Source: Hirsutella rhossiliensis (Eukaryota > Ascomycota > Sordariomycetes > Hypocreales > Ophiocordycipitaceae). From it: a DNA stretch of 64,000 nt. Under the pieces are notes generated by a model, which was not told where the DNA came from, did no database searches, and saw only the letters and a program-made list of their open reading frames with translations. A program made the position numbers and the translations under genes. Below, piece by piece: positions 10,262 through 22,207 of this stretch; position 1 is the first letter of the stretch; each line of letters starts with the position of its first letter. The DNA is taken from assembly GCF_020360975.1 (NCBI RefSeq), contig NW_025408676.1:434001-498000 (forward strand), read 5' to 3'.

Positions 10262-12947
10262 GCTTTTTAATTTCTAAAGCTTCCTTTTTAGTTACTTAGT
10301 AAAGATAGCTACTTAAAGAAAACTATATAACGCTCTTATAGCGCGATATAATAGTTAACTAGTTAAGGCCTTTTTATTATATATATTAAGTATTTACTTA
10401 AGAGATAAAAATTAAAAAGATATATCTTTAAAATAGACCCTTATTATAAATAGCTTTATAACTATATTAAAGATATTACTACTTATAAGCGTAAGATAAT
10501 TATCTTATAAAGAAAAGCTTATAGCTTTATAAGCGTATATTAAGGAGCTAGAGGAAACGAAACGCTTATAAGATTACGTTATATAATTAAAGGAAATTAC
10601 TAAACGCGCTAGTACTATTGCTATTTATTTAAGAAAGCGTTAATAGTTCTACTCTTTTAAGTTAAACGGTAGTTATAGTAGTAAGGTTAAGATTAAAAAT
10701 ATTACTTAATTATCTTAACCTATTAATATATAAAAACGTTTAAACTAAACTTATAATTTAAAGGACGCCTTTAAGGTAGCGCTTAAACGATTTTATTATA
10801 ATAAAATAAAGATCCTTTATATAATAAATTATATATATAGTAACTATAAAGTAAGATAGTATTAATACCTTAAAGAATAAATACTAATCGACTAAACTAA
10901 ATATAGTATAGATTAAGTATACTTTAAAGAATAAATACTTATCTTAATTAAGGATATTATAAATAAAGGGAGACTATTAGCGATATAATTAAAGGAGGCT
11001 CGCTATTAAAAAGGCTAGTCCTTTTTAAAGTTTAGCTTATACCTTAACTCCTTAAAGAGGTATTTTAAACGCTTATTAAAAAAAGCGTATACTCTTACGT
11101 TTTTCGCTAAGCTAAAGCTATAACTTTAAGACTAAATTAACCTTTATTTAATACTTATTTATATCTACTAATAAGAAGAGCTTATATAAGTCGCTTAATA
11201 ATATTAAGATACTAATATTAAAAAGAGGTAATATATTAATATTACTTCTACCTTTAAATAAACTAGGAATAAAAGTAGTACTATACCCTAAGGTAGTATA
11301 TATAAAGGGAGGAATTAAAGAGGCTAATAAGCTAGGCCGAATTTTTAAGGAAATACTATTAATTTAACTAATAACTAGTAAGCTAGTAATATATTTACTA
11401 AGGGCTAAACTAATAGATATTATTAAGAAAGAAGATCTTTTACTTAATTAAGAATTATATATTCTTAATATAATAAGCTAAGATACTAATCTATAAAATA
11501 TATTAATATTTTAAAGGTAGAGACCTTAGCAAAAACTCTTAGATTTAATACTATAAACTAAGGAAAAGGTAATATATTAAGGTAGATACCTCTCCTTTAG
11601 TAAATATAATACCTATAAAATAGTAACTTAAAACTCCTATAATAATATTAAGGTAAACCCTTACTAAGGTCCCTATATACTTAGGTACTTATAGTACTAT
11701 TAACCTTATAAATATATACTTTACTTAATAATAGGAATTATTATAAGTAGCGCTATTATACCTTAAGTTATTAAGGCTTAGTAATAGTTAAGTAAGAGAG
11801 TATAAGAATAGTTAGTACTACTTTATATAATAAATATAAGAGGTATTAAAAAGATAATTACTTATTTTTATATTAGTATTAATATATTAACGCTAAATAA
11901 TTAAGTATTAATCTTCTTATTAGTTATTACCTTAAAAGATAAATATATTTATATTATCTTATAAAAAAGATAGTAGTAGTTTTAGTATTAACTAAGTAGT
12001 AAAACCCTATAAAGTCCCTATAGATTCCTTTAAGAATATAAAAATAAGGTAAGCGTATATATAATAGCGCTTAATCTTAGGCTAATGCTACTATTAAATA
12101 AAGATAAAGATAAAGGGATTTTATAAGAAGAATAAGCTAAAATCCTATAAACTCTTTATTAGTTTAAAGATACTTTCTTAGTAAATAAATCCGACTTACT
12201 ACTAGCTAGAAAGGGAATAGATTACTTAATTAATTTAATCCTTACTAAAAGGGTAGCGTTCTAAGCTTTTAAGGATACTTTTTAAGGAGCCCTACTCCTT
12301 TAATATTATAATTTATAATAGTAGGAATTATCTCTTAACTTAATAATAAAAGGCGTTACTATTTAATTATATTTTACTTAAGGAAGTTTACTAAAGTAAA
12401 ACTTAATTATAGTATTTTAAACTAAGAACTATTTACTATCGTTAAGTTATTTAAATACTAGCGATATTATATTAAAGGGGCAGCGTATAAAGTAAAGGTA
12501 TTATTAAACTACTATAACCTTTATATATTTATATACTAGACCTCCTTAAATAAAAGGTAAGTAAGATAGTATATATATTTAGTATTACTTAACTTTACGA
12601 TTAAGTATTATATAAGTAGATTAAACCTAGCGGACGCGCTATTAAAAATACTTAGATATAAGGGCGAGAAGCCTTTATTTATAAAACTATTACTAAAGCT
12701 ATAAGTAAAGCTAGCTACTCTTAATACTATATTTATATAAAGAAATAATAAGGGGTTTTTATAAGTAAAGATATACTTAACCTTAAGTTAATATAAGTAT
12801 AGTAAAGTGCCTTTATATAAGGAAAATATATAAGTTTATTTATAGTAAAATTATAATACTTTAAGCGCGAGACTTAAATAATTACCTAATTAAGCTAAAG
12901 AAAGAGCTAGTAATAAATAGTTACTCTTAAAGAAGACTAGCTTCTTA
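10262..12947 (+). mobile_element. Ty3/gypsy element G1, RT core deleted, 3' end lost
   Basis: Gypsy-order element on the + strand. Gag-like sequence runs from about 10430, with a degraded knuckle near 11400-11450, then the protease/RT region to about 12240. RNase H follows: near 12365-12640 the frame follows the gypsy pattern S-R-K-F, A-E-L-N-Y-S, Q-E-L-F-T-I-V, N-Y-Y-N-L. Compared with G2, the RT catalytic core (about 1 kb) is missing at roughly 12240, where two similar TAATCCTTA-like words meet. It ends at 12947 in integrase, at a truncated D LTR. Bases 10262-10430 may be the end of its 5' LTR but I found no second copy. All frames are RIPed. Confidence 0.7.
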
Positions 12948-13266
12948 TAGAGGTAGCGAGAAATAAGATAGATATACTAATAACGGCTAGAAAAGAAAGG
13001 AAAAACTAGTAAAAAGCTTAGTAGTTAAGAGGATATTAATAGCTTCTTTAAGTAAGATCTTTTTTATTAATTAAGATACTAAATAGGTATAAGGAAGGCG
13101 TTAAATAAAGAAAAGAAAGATAATTAAGGTAATATAATAATTACTCTTTTACTATAATTACTACCTTTATAAGAATTAAATATTTTTACCTTACTTATTT
13201 AACTACTTACTTTTAATTTTACCTTTATATATTTTATATATATTTCTTATATCTTCTTTTATAACA
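12948..13266 (+). repeat. Truncated family-D LTR, first ~150 bp missing
   Basis: Aligns with the D1 LTR from its position ~151 to the end (TTTTATAACA). The first 150 bp are absent and the left junction joins G1 integrase directly. No TSD is visible, so a deletion removed the LTR start and probably adjacent G1 sequence. Confidence 0.75.
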
Positions 13267-13802
13267 CTTAAAAATATAAGCTTAGTATAGCTTATTATAT
13301 ATAAAAAATAGATAAATAAAATAACTTAATTAAGCGCTTAAATAATATTTATAATACTATATTAGCTATAAATAAAACGATTAAGTTAAATAGCTATTAA
13401 TAGTATAACTAGCTTATAATAGCTTAGTTATAAAGGTAATTAAGCTCTTACTAATATATATTAATTATAGATAACTTAGAAGTATTTAAGGTTACTTAAT
13501 AAGGACTATAAGTAAAATAAGTAATACTATAAGTAAATTAGCTATAATAATTATATAAAGAAATATAATAAGAACTTTAAATTACTAGAAAATAAAAATC
13601 TACTTATTATAATTAAAAAAGATTATAAGAATTAATCCTTTAAAAAGGAGATATAGTCTACCTTTTATAATAAAATATTAAAATAAAATAACTAAGTAAT
13701 AAATTATATTTTAAGAAACTTAAACTATTTAAAGTTAAGAAAGCTATTTTAAAAGCTAATTATAAACTATTACTATTAATAATAATATAGATATATTTAT
13801 AA
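13267..13802. other. AT-rich stretch, no gene recognised
   Basis: Very AT-rich, with almost no CA or TG and stops in all frames. It does not match another segment of this window that I could find. Probably the remains of a RIPed repeat. Confidence 0.4.
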
Positions 13803-13980
13803 GGGATTTTACCTTATATAAGCCTAGACTAAGGTTTCGGCTAAGTTTATATATAAGTAGCCTTTATACTTATATAAGCTAGGCCTATACTTTCTTTTCT
13901 TTTCCCTCTTATAGATTATTAACCTTCTTTTAATAAACTATACTTAAGCTTATACTTTTACTTACTTTATAAAAGTATTT
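13803..13980 (+). repeat. Repeat R, copy 1
   Basis: A 178-bp block also present in the same orientation at 60511-60688, with most differences being transitions. It contains TATATAAG words, a pyrimidine run (TTTCTTTTCTTTTCCC) and ATAGATTATTAACC. Neighbouring sequence differs at both copies. It resembles a promoter-like LTR part but this is not established. 13981-14137 shows nothing recognisable. Confidence 0.5.
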
Positions 13981-14137
13981 AGTATTTTATATCTTATTAT
14001 TAAAACTAGCGCTATAAAACGCTAAACTATAAAATAAAATTAAAGTTAATAATAACTAAGAATATAAAGCTAAATAAATACTAGATATAAGAAAATAAGG
14101 TTAGTAATAAGAATACCTTACTAAGTAAAAAGGATAT

Positions 14138-14706
14138 TTTAAAGGTATATAAGTCAAAGCGGAATTTTAGGAAATTAAAGAATTATATAAGACTATATAA
14201 TAAAATAGAAGAAGGAGTATAAGGTAGGAATTTTAATAGATTTTATTAGTAATATATTAGTATATAAAAGTAGTATTAAAGTTTTTAATTATCTCTCTAT
14301 CTATTAGTAGATATACTATCTTATATAGATAATTATAGCTAAACGGAAGAACCTTTTAGGACTAGATTTAAGCTGCTATATAGCCCTAAGACTAAGAAAT
14401 ATAGTAATACCTTAAGTATATTAAGAAGTGTCTTAGTTCTACTAATATTCGTGTTTAAAGGAGGTTAGTTATACCGGTGTTCTTAAGAGGTCTTAGCTAG
14501 TATTCTAAGCTAGCTCTATTTCTTCGATTCCCGATTATACGATAACCGGCCACCCGATTAATATATAATAATATATAAAATAATAAGCGAGTCTTACTCT
14601 ATAGTATAGGATTTTATCTATAATTAATATACTACTTATTAGCTTATATAATCGGGAGAGTATATTATAGCTACTTTATTTATAGTAGGAATACCGTTCC
14701 TTATTA
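14138..14706 (-). repeat. 3' LTR of B1
   Basis: 569 bp, homologous to 19540-20107. Its inner edge (14706) abuts CCTCCCTT at 14707-14714, the polypurine tract read on the minus strand as AAGGGAGG. The outer edge is set by the TSD at 14133-14137. Confidence 0.9.
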
Positions 14707-14714
14707 CCTCCCTT

Positions 14715-15110
14715 AAAGAGCAGATTTATATACTCTTTACTAATTTATTTATAGTAGTATATATATAAGGTAAAAACCTAATTTAGTAAAACTATTCTTA
14801 TACCTTAATAGGATATATAAAAACCTATTCTTTCTTAGGAAAATAAATCCTTAGGTATATACTAATAGAAAAACCTATAGTAGGAAAAACCTATAGTTAT
14901 AATAATTATTTATAGGATAACCTTATATAAGGTAAAACCTATTATTGCTAGGAAATTCTTAATATATAAAAACCTAGTAAGTATTTCTCTAGGAAACCTA
15001 AAAAGGAAAAACCTAGTAAGGGAAAGATATAGAAAGTATAAAAAATATCTAAAAACCCCTTTTAATTGCTTAGGAACTTATATTAAGGATAGACCGTCTT
15101 TAAATTTATA
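14715..15110 (-). other. B1 3' non-coding region: GGAAAAACCTA motif array
   Basis: About nine imperfect copies of GGAAAAACCTA (minus strand TAGGTTTTTCC) between RNase H and the polypurine tract, interleaved with a short palindrome-like segment around CCTTATATAAGG (about 14922). Homologous to 7190-7550 in element A. No open frame. Confidence 0.55.
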
Positions 15111-15280
15111 GAGTAATCTAGTTCTTAATTCCTTTATAAAAATATTAGCTATATTATCTTTTAATTTAATATAAAAAGCTTTAATTTCCCCTTCTCTTAT
15201 ACTAGTTCTAGTATAATAATAAGCTAATCTTATATACTTAGACCTTTTATAAAATTCCGGATATTAATATCTACTAAGCT
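15111..15280 (-). pseudogene. B1 RNase H C-terminal remnant
   Basis: Minus-strand reading gives the end of copia RNase H, parallel to 6500-6660 of element A: a tyrosine-rich strand, a glycine/glutamate-rich turn, then D-N-I-A-N-I-F. Homology with element A stops near 15281, inside the segment where A reads D-N-T-T-A-I-K-L; the DNA beyond is unrelated. Confidence 0.65.
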
Positions 15281-17225
15281 AACTATATAGACTACTACGT
15301 TAGCCGCTACCTAGCCTTCCTCCCGCTCTAACTATTATATAGTTCTTATAAAGATAAAGGTAAGGACTTCTTATACTAAGTATAAAGCTTATACGCTTAG
15401 TCCTACGCTTATAGAACTATTATAATAGTAAACCTATTATTATATAGGCCTAAACTATAGCTTCTTTTAGTATTAAACTAAGTATAACTCTATATATAAT
15501 AACTAAGGTTTCTTAAGGATTAAGGGAAACTTTAGTTAACGGATTATATAAGCTATAATAAGCTTATAGTAACTATTAACCTTTATAGCTAGCTATATAA
15601 TACCCTTAATTACTATACCCTCTATCGCGCTTAAAGCGCCCTTTACTTACCTTAGGGCGATCTTTTTTACTAGTACTTATATCTCTTATATAAGCGCCTT
15701 ATTAACTATAGTATAGTACTAATAGCCCTTATCTATAAAAGTAGCGATAGGTAAGGAGTTATTAACTATAACCTATATTAAAGTAGGCTCCTCTTTTATA
15801 TAGGCGGATAATTCCTCTTTCTCCTTTATTAGTACTAGTAATTAAAGCTCTAGAGCCCGTTTTTACTCTAGAGCTACTCTTTATCCTTTAGGCCTAAGGG
15901 AGCAGAGTCCTCTTTATTATCTAAGGTAAGGAGTAGTTCTATCTTCGCTACTTAAACTACTATAGGCCTCTTAGCTAAAAGGAAGGGGCATTTTAATATA
16001 AAGTATATAGACGCGCTATAACGTAAGTAGCGGCCGTTAGCTTTCCTTTTCTTAATTTCCTTACTCGTTACTTACTTCGCCCGCTACTTAAAGAGCGGGA
16101 TAGTATAAAGGATATTTAATAACGACTTCTTACTACGTTTAGCTTAGTTTATATAAGTAGCTAATATTAAGGTATCTTTATTAGTATCGATAGTTAGCTA
16201 TTCCTTTTATAGAGGGGCGGTGATCCTATTACCGCTATATAGCGTACGCTTATAAAGCTTTTAGAAATATAGCGTTTACTTATAGCCCTATACTACCTTT
16301 ATTAACCGGCTTATATACTTACTATAGTTAGTAGGTATAATTATAGGGATAAGTAGCTCCTATAGGGCTAGTATAATTAAGTTTTATAACTATATAAGCT
16401 TTACGCTATCTTCCTATACTATAGTTCTTACTACTTATAAGAGCGTCTCTTTAAAGTTAAAGAGGAATTCGCTAAAGGTTTACCTATCCCTTTACTTAAG
16501 GGTCTATAGCTTATCCTATACCTTCTCTTACTCCTATATATTACTAAACGTATATATAAGGTATTAAAAGAAGTCTTATAAGTCGCGTTTACTTTTAGGG
16601 CCGCCCTTATCTTAGAATCTAGAGATCCGCTATATCTAGGGCTTTAGTAATATATAAAGGAGCAAATACTACGCTATATTATAATAGCCGTTTAGGCCTT
16701 ATTTCTCGTTTATTATAAACTTTATCTATAGCCGGCTAAAGAAGAAGTAAAAGGACTTAAGCTTACCGTCTTAAGTCGGCTAAGGAAGCAGCTTCTATAT
16801 TAGTAGTACCGCCGCCGTAACTAGTATTACTAAGGTCGTAGGGGTTAACGCTAGTTTCGTAAACGGCTCCCTTAGTATAGTAAGAACCTTATTCTTCTCG
16901 CTAGCCGTCGCGCTTTTAATCGCTTCTAGGATAGCTATAATACTTCCTATCTACTTAAGGGGTAGCGGGGTACTCCCTTAAGGAAGCGGCACCCTTTCTA
17001 GGGAGATATCTATTAGATCTATTAGTTAATAGCTTATACTATTATAGAGTAGGTAGAGGCGTATATATAGGTGCTATTTATAAGATAATATTAATAAGCT
17101 ATATAGAGCTCTTTTATACGCGGCTAGCCCGCCTTTATATATATAGGATCTAGCCCTTTATATATAACTATATAGCTTAAGCTATAGCCTAAGCTTATTA
17201 CCTATAATAGTTAAAGACTCTTATA
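15281..17225 (-). pseudogene. Foreign block in B1: gypsy-like gag with zinc knuckle
   Basis: About 1945 bp with no match in elements A or C1. On the minus strand, from about 16620 down to 15990, one frame interrupted only by CAA/CAG-type stops reads like a retrotransposon Gag: a helical segment rich in D-K-L-Q-T-L-K-Q-R and F-S-E-F-L-F-N-F-K-E-T, then near 16050-15980 a knuckle-like block ending C-P-F-L-L-A-K-R-P. That arrangement is typical of Ty3/gypsy-like Gag, not copia. It replaces the RT and RNase H core of B1. No TSD is visible at the junctions. It could be an insertion followed by deletion, or a captured segment. Confidence 0.5.
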
Positions 17226-19526
17226 GGTAGCTATTAAAATAGCTTCTCTTTATAGATATTTAAGAAGCTTAGTAGTAAATAAAAGAGCTTATACTTTTTC
17301 TAATATAGTACGATTTATTCTTTTTATTCTACTATTAGATTCTAGCGTCCTAGGAGGACTAGAATTAAAGGTAATTCCTTCTTTTTCGTAGTAAAGCTTT
17401 ATTTTATATATAAATTCTTTAGTATTATTAGAAAATACCTCTCTAATCTTAGTATCTTTAAGGTTATTTTCTACCTTATTTTTAAATTCTAGGAACCTAT
17501 TTAGAGCTTCCCCCTTTTTTCGAATAAGGTATATTTCTAGATATTAGGTTCTTATATCTAGGAAAGAAATATAGTAGTAATATTTATTATAAGTAGGTAC
17601 TTTAATTAGCCCTTAAATATCTAATACTATTTTTTCTAAATAAGTATAAGACTTATATAAAGGTTATTTATTAACCTTATTTATTACTTTAGCTCTAATA
17701 TATATTTTATATTATTATATTTTACTTTCCTCTTTTAAAAGTATTTATAACCTTATTATATCTTTATAATATTTCTAAAATAGCCCTATTATTTATATAC
17801 CCTAAGCGTAAGTACTAAGTATAAAATTCTATATTCTTTGCCTTTAAAGATATAATAAGGATTAATTAGCTTTTTAATAAAGGTTCTATAGGAATATAAT
17901 ATAATTTATTTCTAAGAAATCCTTTAGTAAGGACCTTAGCCTTATTATCTAATAAAAGGACTTTATTTCCTTCTATTAAGGCATAGGTATTATTAAAATA
18001 AGATTAAGATAGTATATTTACCCTTAATTTAGGTATATAAAAGCAGTCTTAAAGGATATACCTTTTACTATTATATAAGAACTTAAAAACTAAGTTCTAT
18101 TTTCCTTTTACTAATATAAAGGAAGCTTTTCCCTAGCAAACTTTAGACTTAATTTCTTTATAGTTAATAAGGAAATTCTTATTAGATACTATATACTTAG
18201 TAGCTCCGGTATTATAGATAAAATTAAAGATCCTTTTATTCTTATAACTAGGAAATCCTCCTTCTCTTACCTTTAAAACTAATTCCTTTATTCTAGGAAT
18301 CGAGGTTTTTAAAGGTCCTAAAAGAAAGTCTTTATTAGCTTTTACTATAGGGGTATTTATAGAGGTTAAAATTACCTTTAAATCCTTAAACGTTTATATA
18401 AGGGTCGGAGAATTAGAAAGGTCTATAAGGTCGATATCTAGGTTTATATTTTCTTATAAGGCTATATTTAAGACCTTATTACTATCGTTTAAATTAGACT
18501 CTAGCTCTATAATTCGAGCCTTCCTTCTTTTATTAGTAGTAGAAATACTATTAAAAGGAGATTTCTTTTTAAAAGAAGAAGATAAAGAAAAAGATTTTCT
18601 CTTCTTAGAAATTTAAATCCTATTATCCTTTTTTCCTTTATTTAAAACCTAATAGGTAGGAGCCTTATTTAGGTATAATTTATAGTAATTTACTATAAAA
18701 TGCCCCGGTTTCTTATATTCCTTATAATAAGGAGTATCTATAAAATTTCTATAGGATTTATAAGGCTTCTTTTATATTAAGAAGTCTTTCTCTAAAGATT
18801 AATCTATATCCTCTATTGTTCTAGCTTCGTCTAAAAGACTAGCTATTAAGGATTCGAGGGTAAACGCTATAGAATTATACCTAAGGCTTTATATAATATT
18901 TATAATATAGCTTCTAAATTCCTTATTAAGGTAATTAAGAATCTATACTATAAGGATAACTTCTAGAATTTCTATATTATATAATTTTAAATCCTCGTAG
19001 ATTTCCTTTATTTTATAAAGGTATTTCTTTAAATTAAAGCCTAAGGGACTAAGATTAAAGAGCTACTTTATAAGTAAATAATTCGACGAGAAATTCAATG
19101 GATTATATAGCTTTATAAGCTTATCTTAAGTAGCTTTAGTATTTATTAAATGCTTAATTTATATTAAAGGGCTATCTTTAACTTAAAGAAAAATCTAAGA
19201 TAAAGCTTTTATAGTCTTTATATAAATTTCTTATTCTAAGGTAGCGATAAGCTTTTCCTTAGTAAAGATAGCTCTTATCCTCGTAGTTTAAAAAGTATAA
19301 TTTAAATTCCCCTTAAGTCTAAAGAATTTATATTCTTTCTATCTACCTATTTTATATAAATTCGGTATTATTTCGTTTATAGGGATTAAGAAGTCTAAAC
19401 GGGAGTTTAAGAGTATAGGAAGGTAGAAGAAGTCGTTAGGGGGGTTTTCGAAAGGAATTTTAATCTTATATTTTAATAAGGAATTTTAAAGGTATAAGTT
19501 AATTTCCCGGCTTAAAAGGAGTAAGC
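17226..19526 (-). pseudogene. B1 gag, protease and integrase
   Basis: Read on the minus strand from about 19526: gag; a knuckle at about 18725-18680 where C-x2-C-x4-H-x4-C has its cysteines changed to Y but K-P-G-H-F intact; protease near 18230-18190 reading N-T-G-A-T, the catalytic Asp changed to Asn; integrase zinc domain and core down to 17226, including an S-F-L-D-I-G-like phrase near 17560 and the N-x-x-I-x-R-I-N-like block near 17320. RIP stops in all frames. The integrase end is cut at the foreign block. Confidence 0.7.
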
Positions 19527-19539
19527 CGGGCTTATAACC
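19527..19539 (-). promoter_or_regulatory. Primer-binding sequence of B1
   Basis: On the minus strand GTTATAAGCCCGG lies directly inside the 5' LTR. The same 13-mer follows the 5' LTR of C1 (59493-59506) and D1 (36533-36546), and a one-base variant follows D2's LTR (28754). Position and conservation across families support a role as the minus-strand primer site. Confidence 0.6.
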
Positions 19540-20107
19540 TCTTAAGGTATATTAGCAAAAGCGGAATTTTAGGAAATTAAGGAATTACGTAGGACTACGT
19601 AATAGAGGGGAAGAAGGAGTATAAGCTAGGAATTTTAATAGAGTTTATAAGTAATATATTAGTATATAAAAGTAGTATTAAAGTTTTTAATTCTCTCTCT
19701 ATTTACTAGCGGATATACTATCTTATATAGATAATTATAGCTAAATAGAATAACCTTTTAAGACGAGATTTAAGCTACTATATAGCCCTAAGACTAAGAA
19801 ATTTAGTAATACCTCTAGTATATTAGTAAGTGTCTTAGTTTTACTAATATTCGTGTTTAAAGGAGGTTAGTTATACTAGTATTCTTAAGAGGTCTTAGCT
19901 AGTATTCTAAGCTAGCTCTATTTCTTTAATTCCCGATTATACGATACCTAGCAACCTACTTAATATATTATAATATATAAAATAACGAGTGATTCTTACT
20001 CTATAATATAGGATTTTATCTATAATTAATATACTACTTATTAGCTTATATAATCGGGAGAGTATATTATAGCTACTTTATTTATAGTAGGAACACCGTT
20101 CTATATA
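19540..20107 (-). repeat. 5' LTR of B1
   Basis: 568 bp. Read on the minus strand it starts TATATAGAACGGTGTTCC and ends ATACCTTAAGA. It retains a few CA/TG dinucleotides lost from the 3' copy, so the LTRs have diverged by RIP after insertion. Confidence 0.9.
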
Positions 20108-20112
20108 AATAT

Positions 20113-21721
20113 AGACTAAAAGAAAATACCTAGGAACTACTTAAGCACTTAACCTACTATAGGTCTTTACTTTAATAATTTTACTAAAAGGTTTAAAAGG
20201 GATTAAAGGACTAAGATATATAAACTCCTTACTAATATTAAATAAAAGCTAATTCGCTTTATTAAGAGCGCCTAATAGCTATAAATTACTTACTACCTAA
20301 TACTTATATATATTAAGCGTAGGTAAAATACTTTCCTTAGTATTTACCTTTTAAATACTATAATAAAATAACTTATAACTTATTTCCTTTATATAATTTT
20401 AAATCTTTTAAATATAAGCTTAACGATTAATAATAGTAGATATTTATAATTAAAGGTTTATATACTATACCTAAAGCTTTAATAAGGCCTCCTTAGCTTC
20501 CCTTTTTTAGAATATAGCTTATATTACTATACTAATAATTTAGATACTAAAAGAAATATATTAGCTACTATATATAAAAAGAACTAAAAGATACCTATAA
20601 AAAGAAGCTATTAAAATACTATTATAATAGGGCCGACTATTAGTAATATAATTATTATAGCGCAAAGAACTTTTAGCTATTTAATAATTTATTTTCTTTA
20701 CTTTAAAGTATTAAGTATATAGTATATTAAAAGGATCTCTACTTAAGTTAATATATTTAATAAGAGTAGCGCGCTTAAAGGCTTTTTAAGAATATAATTT
20801 TAGTATATAACTAAATATACTATTAGTAGTATATCCTAAAAGGATAAAGAAATAAAGAATAATATACTTATATATAATACAATAAAGGTATACTTATATA
20901 TAGCCGCTAAGGCTACTATAATAGGTCTTATAAATAAGACTAAAAAGAAGGGAGATATTGTATTATAACTATAGCTACTATACCGCTAATAGTTAACTAT
21001 AATAAGTATATAATATAGTTTAATAGATAAATAGTTAGTATAACTATCTAATAAGTATAAGATTAAGGGGATTATAAAGATCTAAGCGATTAAATATTAA
21101 TAAGATTACTATACTTTATACGATTTAATATTATAGATTAACGCTATTTTAATAGTAACTATAGTATATACGTAAAAATATACCTATATTAATAGTAGTA
21201 ATAGTAGCTAGATACTAAAGGACGAGGGGGTTTAAGAGGGACGAAGGAAAAGAGAAAGTACTAAGTAAGGTAAGGTAAAGGTAAAGAGAGTTAAAAAAAA
21301 GGTATATTAGTAAAAGAGGATATAGAAGAAGATAATAATATAAGATACTATTTGCTAGTTAAGGAGGAAAAAAGACCTCTTTTATAGACTAAGTTCTCCC
21401 TCCTTCTTCCTTAGATAAATAAGGGCTAAGGGATTATCTAATTAAAAAGAAGGCTAGCTAAAGACTTTACTAAGGATCCTACTAAGGACCCTATTAAGGA
21501 CCCTACTAAGGACCCTACTAAAGACTTTACTATATAGGCTATATATATTCCTTAGGGTATAGATACCCCTATTAAACTAAGCTTATAATCTAAGGATAAT
21601 TTTTATAAGTATATATAGCTACTTACCTTTACTCTTTTAAATAAATAGCTCTTTAGCTTTTAATATAAATCTTTATTATAATTTTATCTTTAATTTTAAT
21701 TACTTAGTTATAGTCTATAGT
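20113..21721. other. Unidentified RIPed repeat, possible + strand coding remnant
   Basis: 1.6 kb, continuous with 13981-14137 before B1 inserted. One + frame from about 20130 to 20540 is long apart from TAA/TAG stops of the CAA/CAG type and is rich in Leu, Ile and Gln. A charged, Lys/Arg-rich stretch follows at 21190-21420, then a 12-bp tandem repeat. This suggests an ancient coding sequence but I recognise no family motif. It could be part of a DNA transposon or a duplicated gene. A D solo LTR interrupts it at 21722, and 22213-22489 continues it without recognisable features. Confidence 0.3.
21461..21532 (+). repeat. 12-bp tandem repeat, six units
   Basis: Six copies of a 12-bp unit like AAGGACCCTACT, with outer units degenerate (AAGACTTTACT, AAAGACTTTACT). 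Read on the + strand it would encode a four-residue repeat of the P-T-K-D type, so it is probably an in-frame minisatellite within the surrounding coding remnant. Confidence 0.75.
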
Positions 21722-22207
21722 TATTATAAAGTATAGCTTAATTTTATAGTTCTTAGAGATATCTCTTAGTAAGAGGAACTAAGGAAGCTAAAAATAATAG
21801 GTATAGAAAAAAGAAGAAGGAGCTAAAAAGAGGTATAGAAAAAAGGATAAGGGTATAAGGGGAAGTAAAAGTAGCGATAGCTTCCTATAAAGGTAGTAAG
21901 AGATAAGATAGATATACTAGTAACGGCTAGAAAAGAAGGGAAAAACTAGTAAAAAGCTCGGTAGTTAAAAAGATATTAGTAGCTTCTTTAAGTAGGATCT
22001 TCTTTATTAATTAAGATACTAAATAGGTATAAAAAAGGGCGTTAGATAAAAGAAAGAAGGAGAATTAAACTAATAAAATAATTACTCCCTTACTATAATT
22101 ACTACCCTTATAAGAATTAAATATCTCTACCCTACCTATCTAACCCCTTACTTTTAATTTTACCTTTATATATTTTATATATACTTCTTATATCTCTTTT
22201 TATAAGA
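21722..22207 (+). repeat. Solo LTR of copia family D
   Basis: Begins TATTATAAAG and ends TTTTATAAGA, fully RIPed D termini; 486 bp. Perfect 5-bp TSD ATAGT at 21717-21721 and 22208-22212. Confidence 0.93.

Larger units (their letters stand above)
14138..20107 (-). mobile_element. Ty1/copia element B1, chimeric internal region
   Basis: A 5970-bp element with LTRs at both ends in direct orientation, flanked by GATAT (14133-14137) and AATAT (20108-20112), a 5-bp TSD with one transition. On the minus strand: 5' LTR, primer-binding sequence, gag, protease, integrase, then about 1.95 kb of unrelated sequence where RT and most of RNase H should be, RNase H C-terminus, motif array, polypurine tract, 3' LTR. 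RIPed throughout except that the unrelated block is more GC-rich. It cannot have moved autonomously in this form. Confidence 0.85.

Noticed and set aside
10262..10430. 5' LTR of gypsy element G1
   Set aside because: No second copy or TG...CA ends could be identified, so it was not annotated as an LTR.
14922..14933. Palindrome CCTTATATAAGG as a terminator hairpin
   Set aside because: RIPed TA-rich DNA yields many such palindromes by chance.
21461..21532. CRISPR-like short regular repeats
   Set aside because: Directly adjoining 12-bp units without spacers; an in-frame minisatellite.
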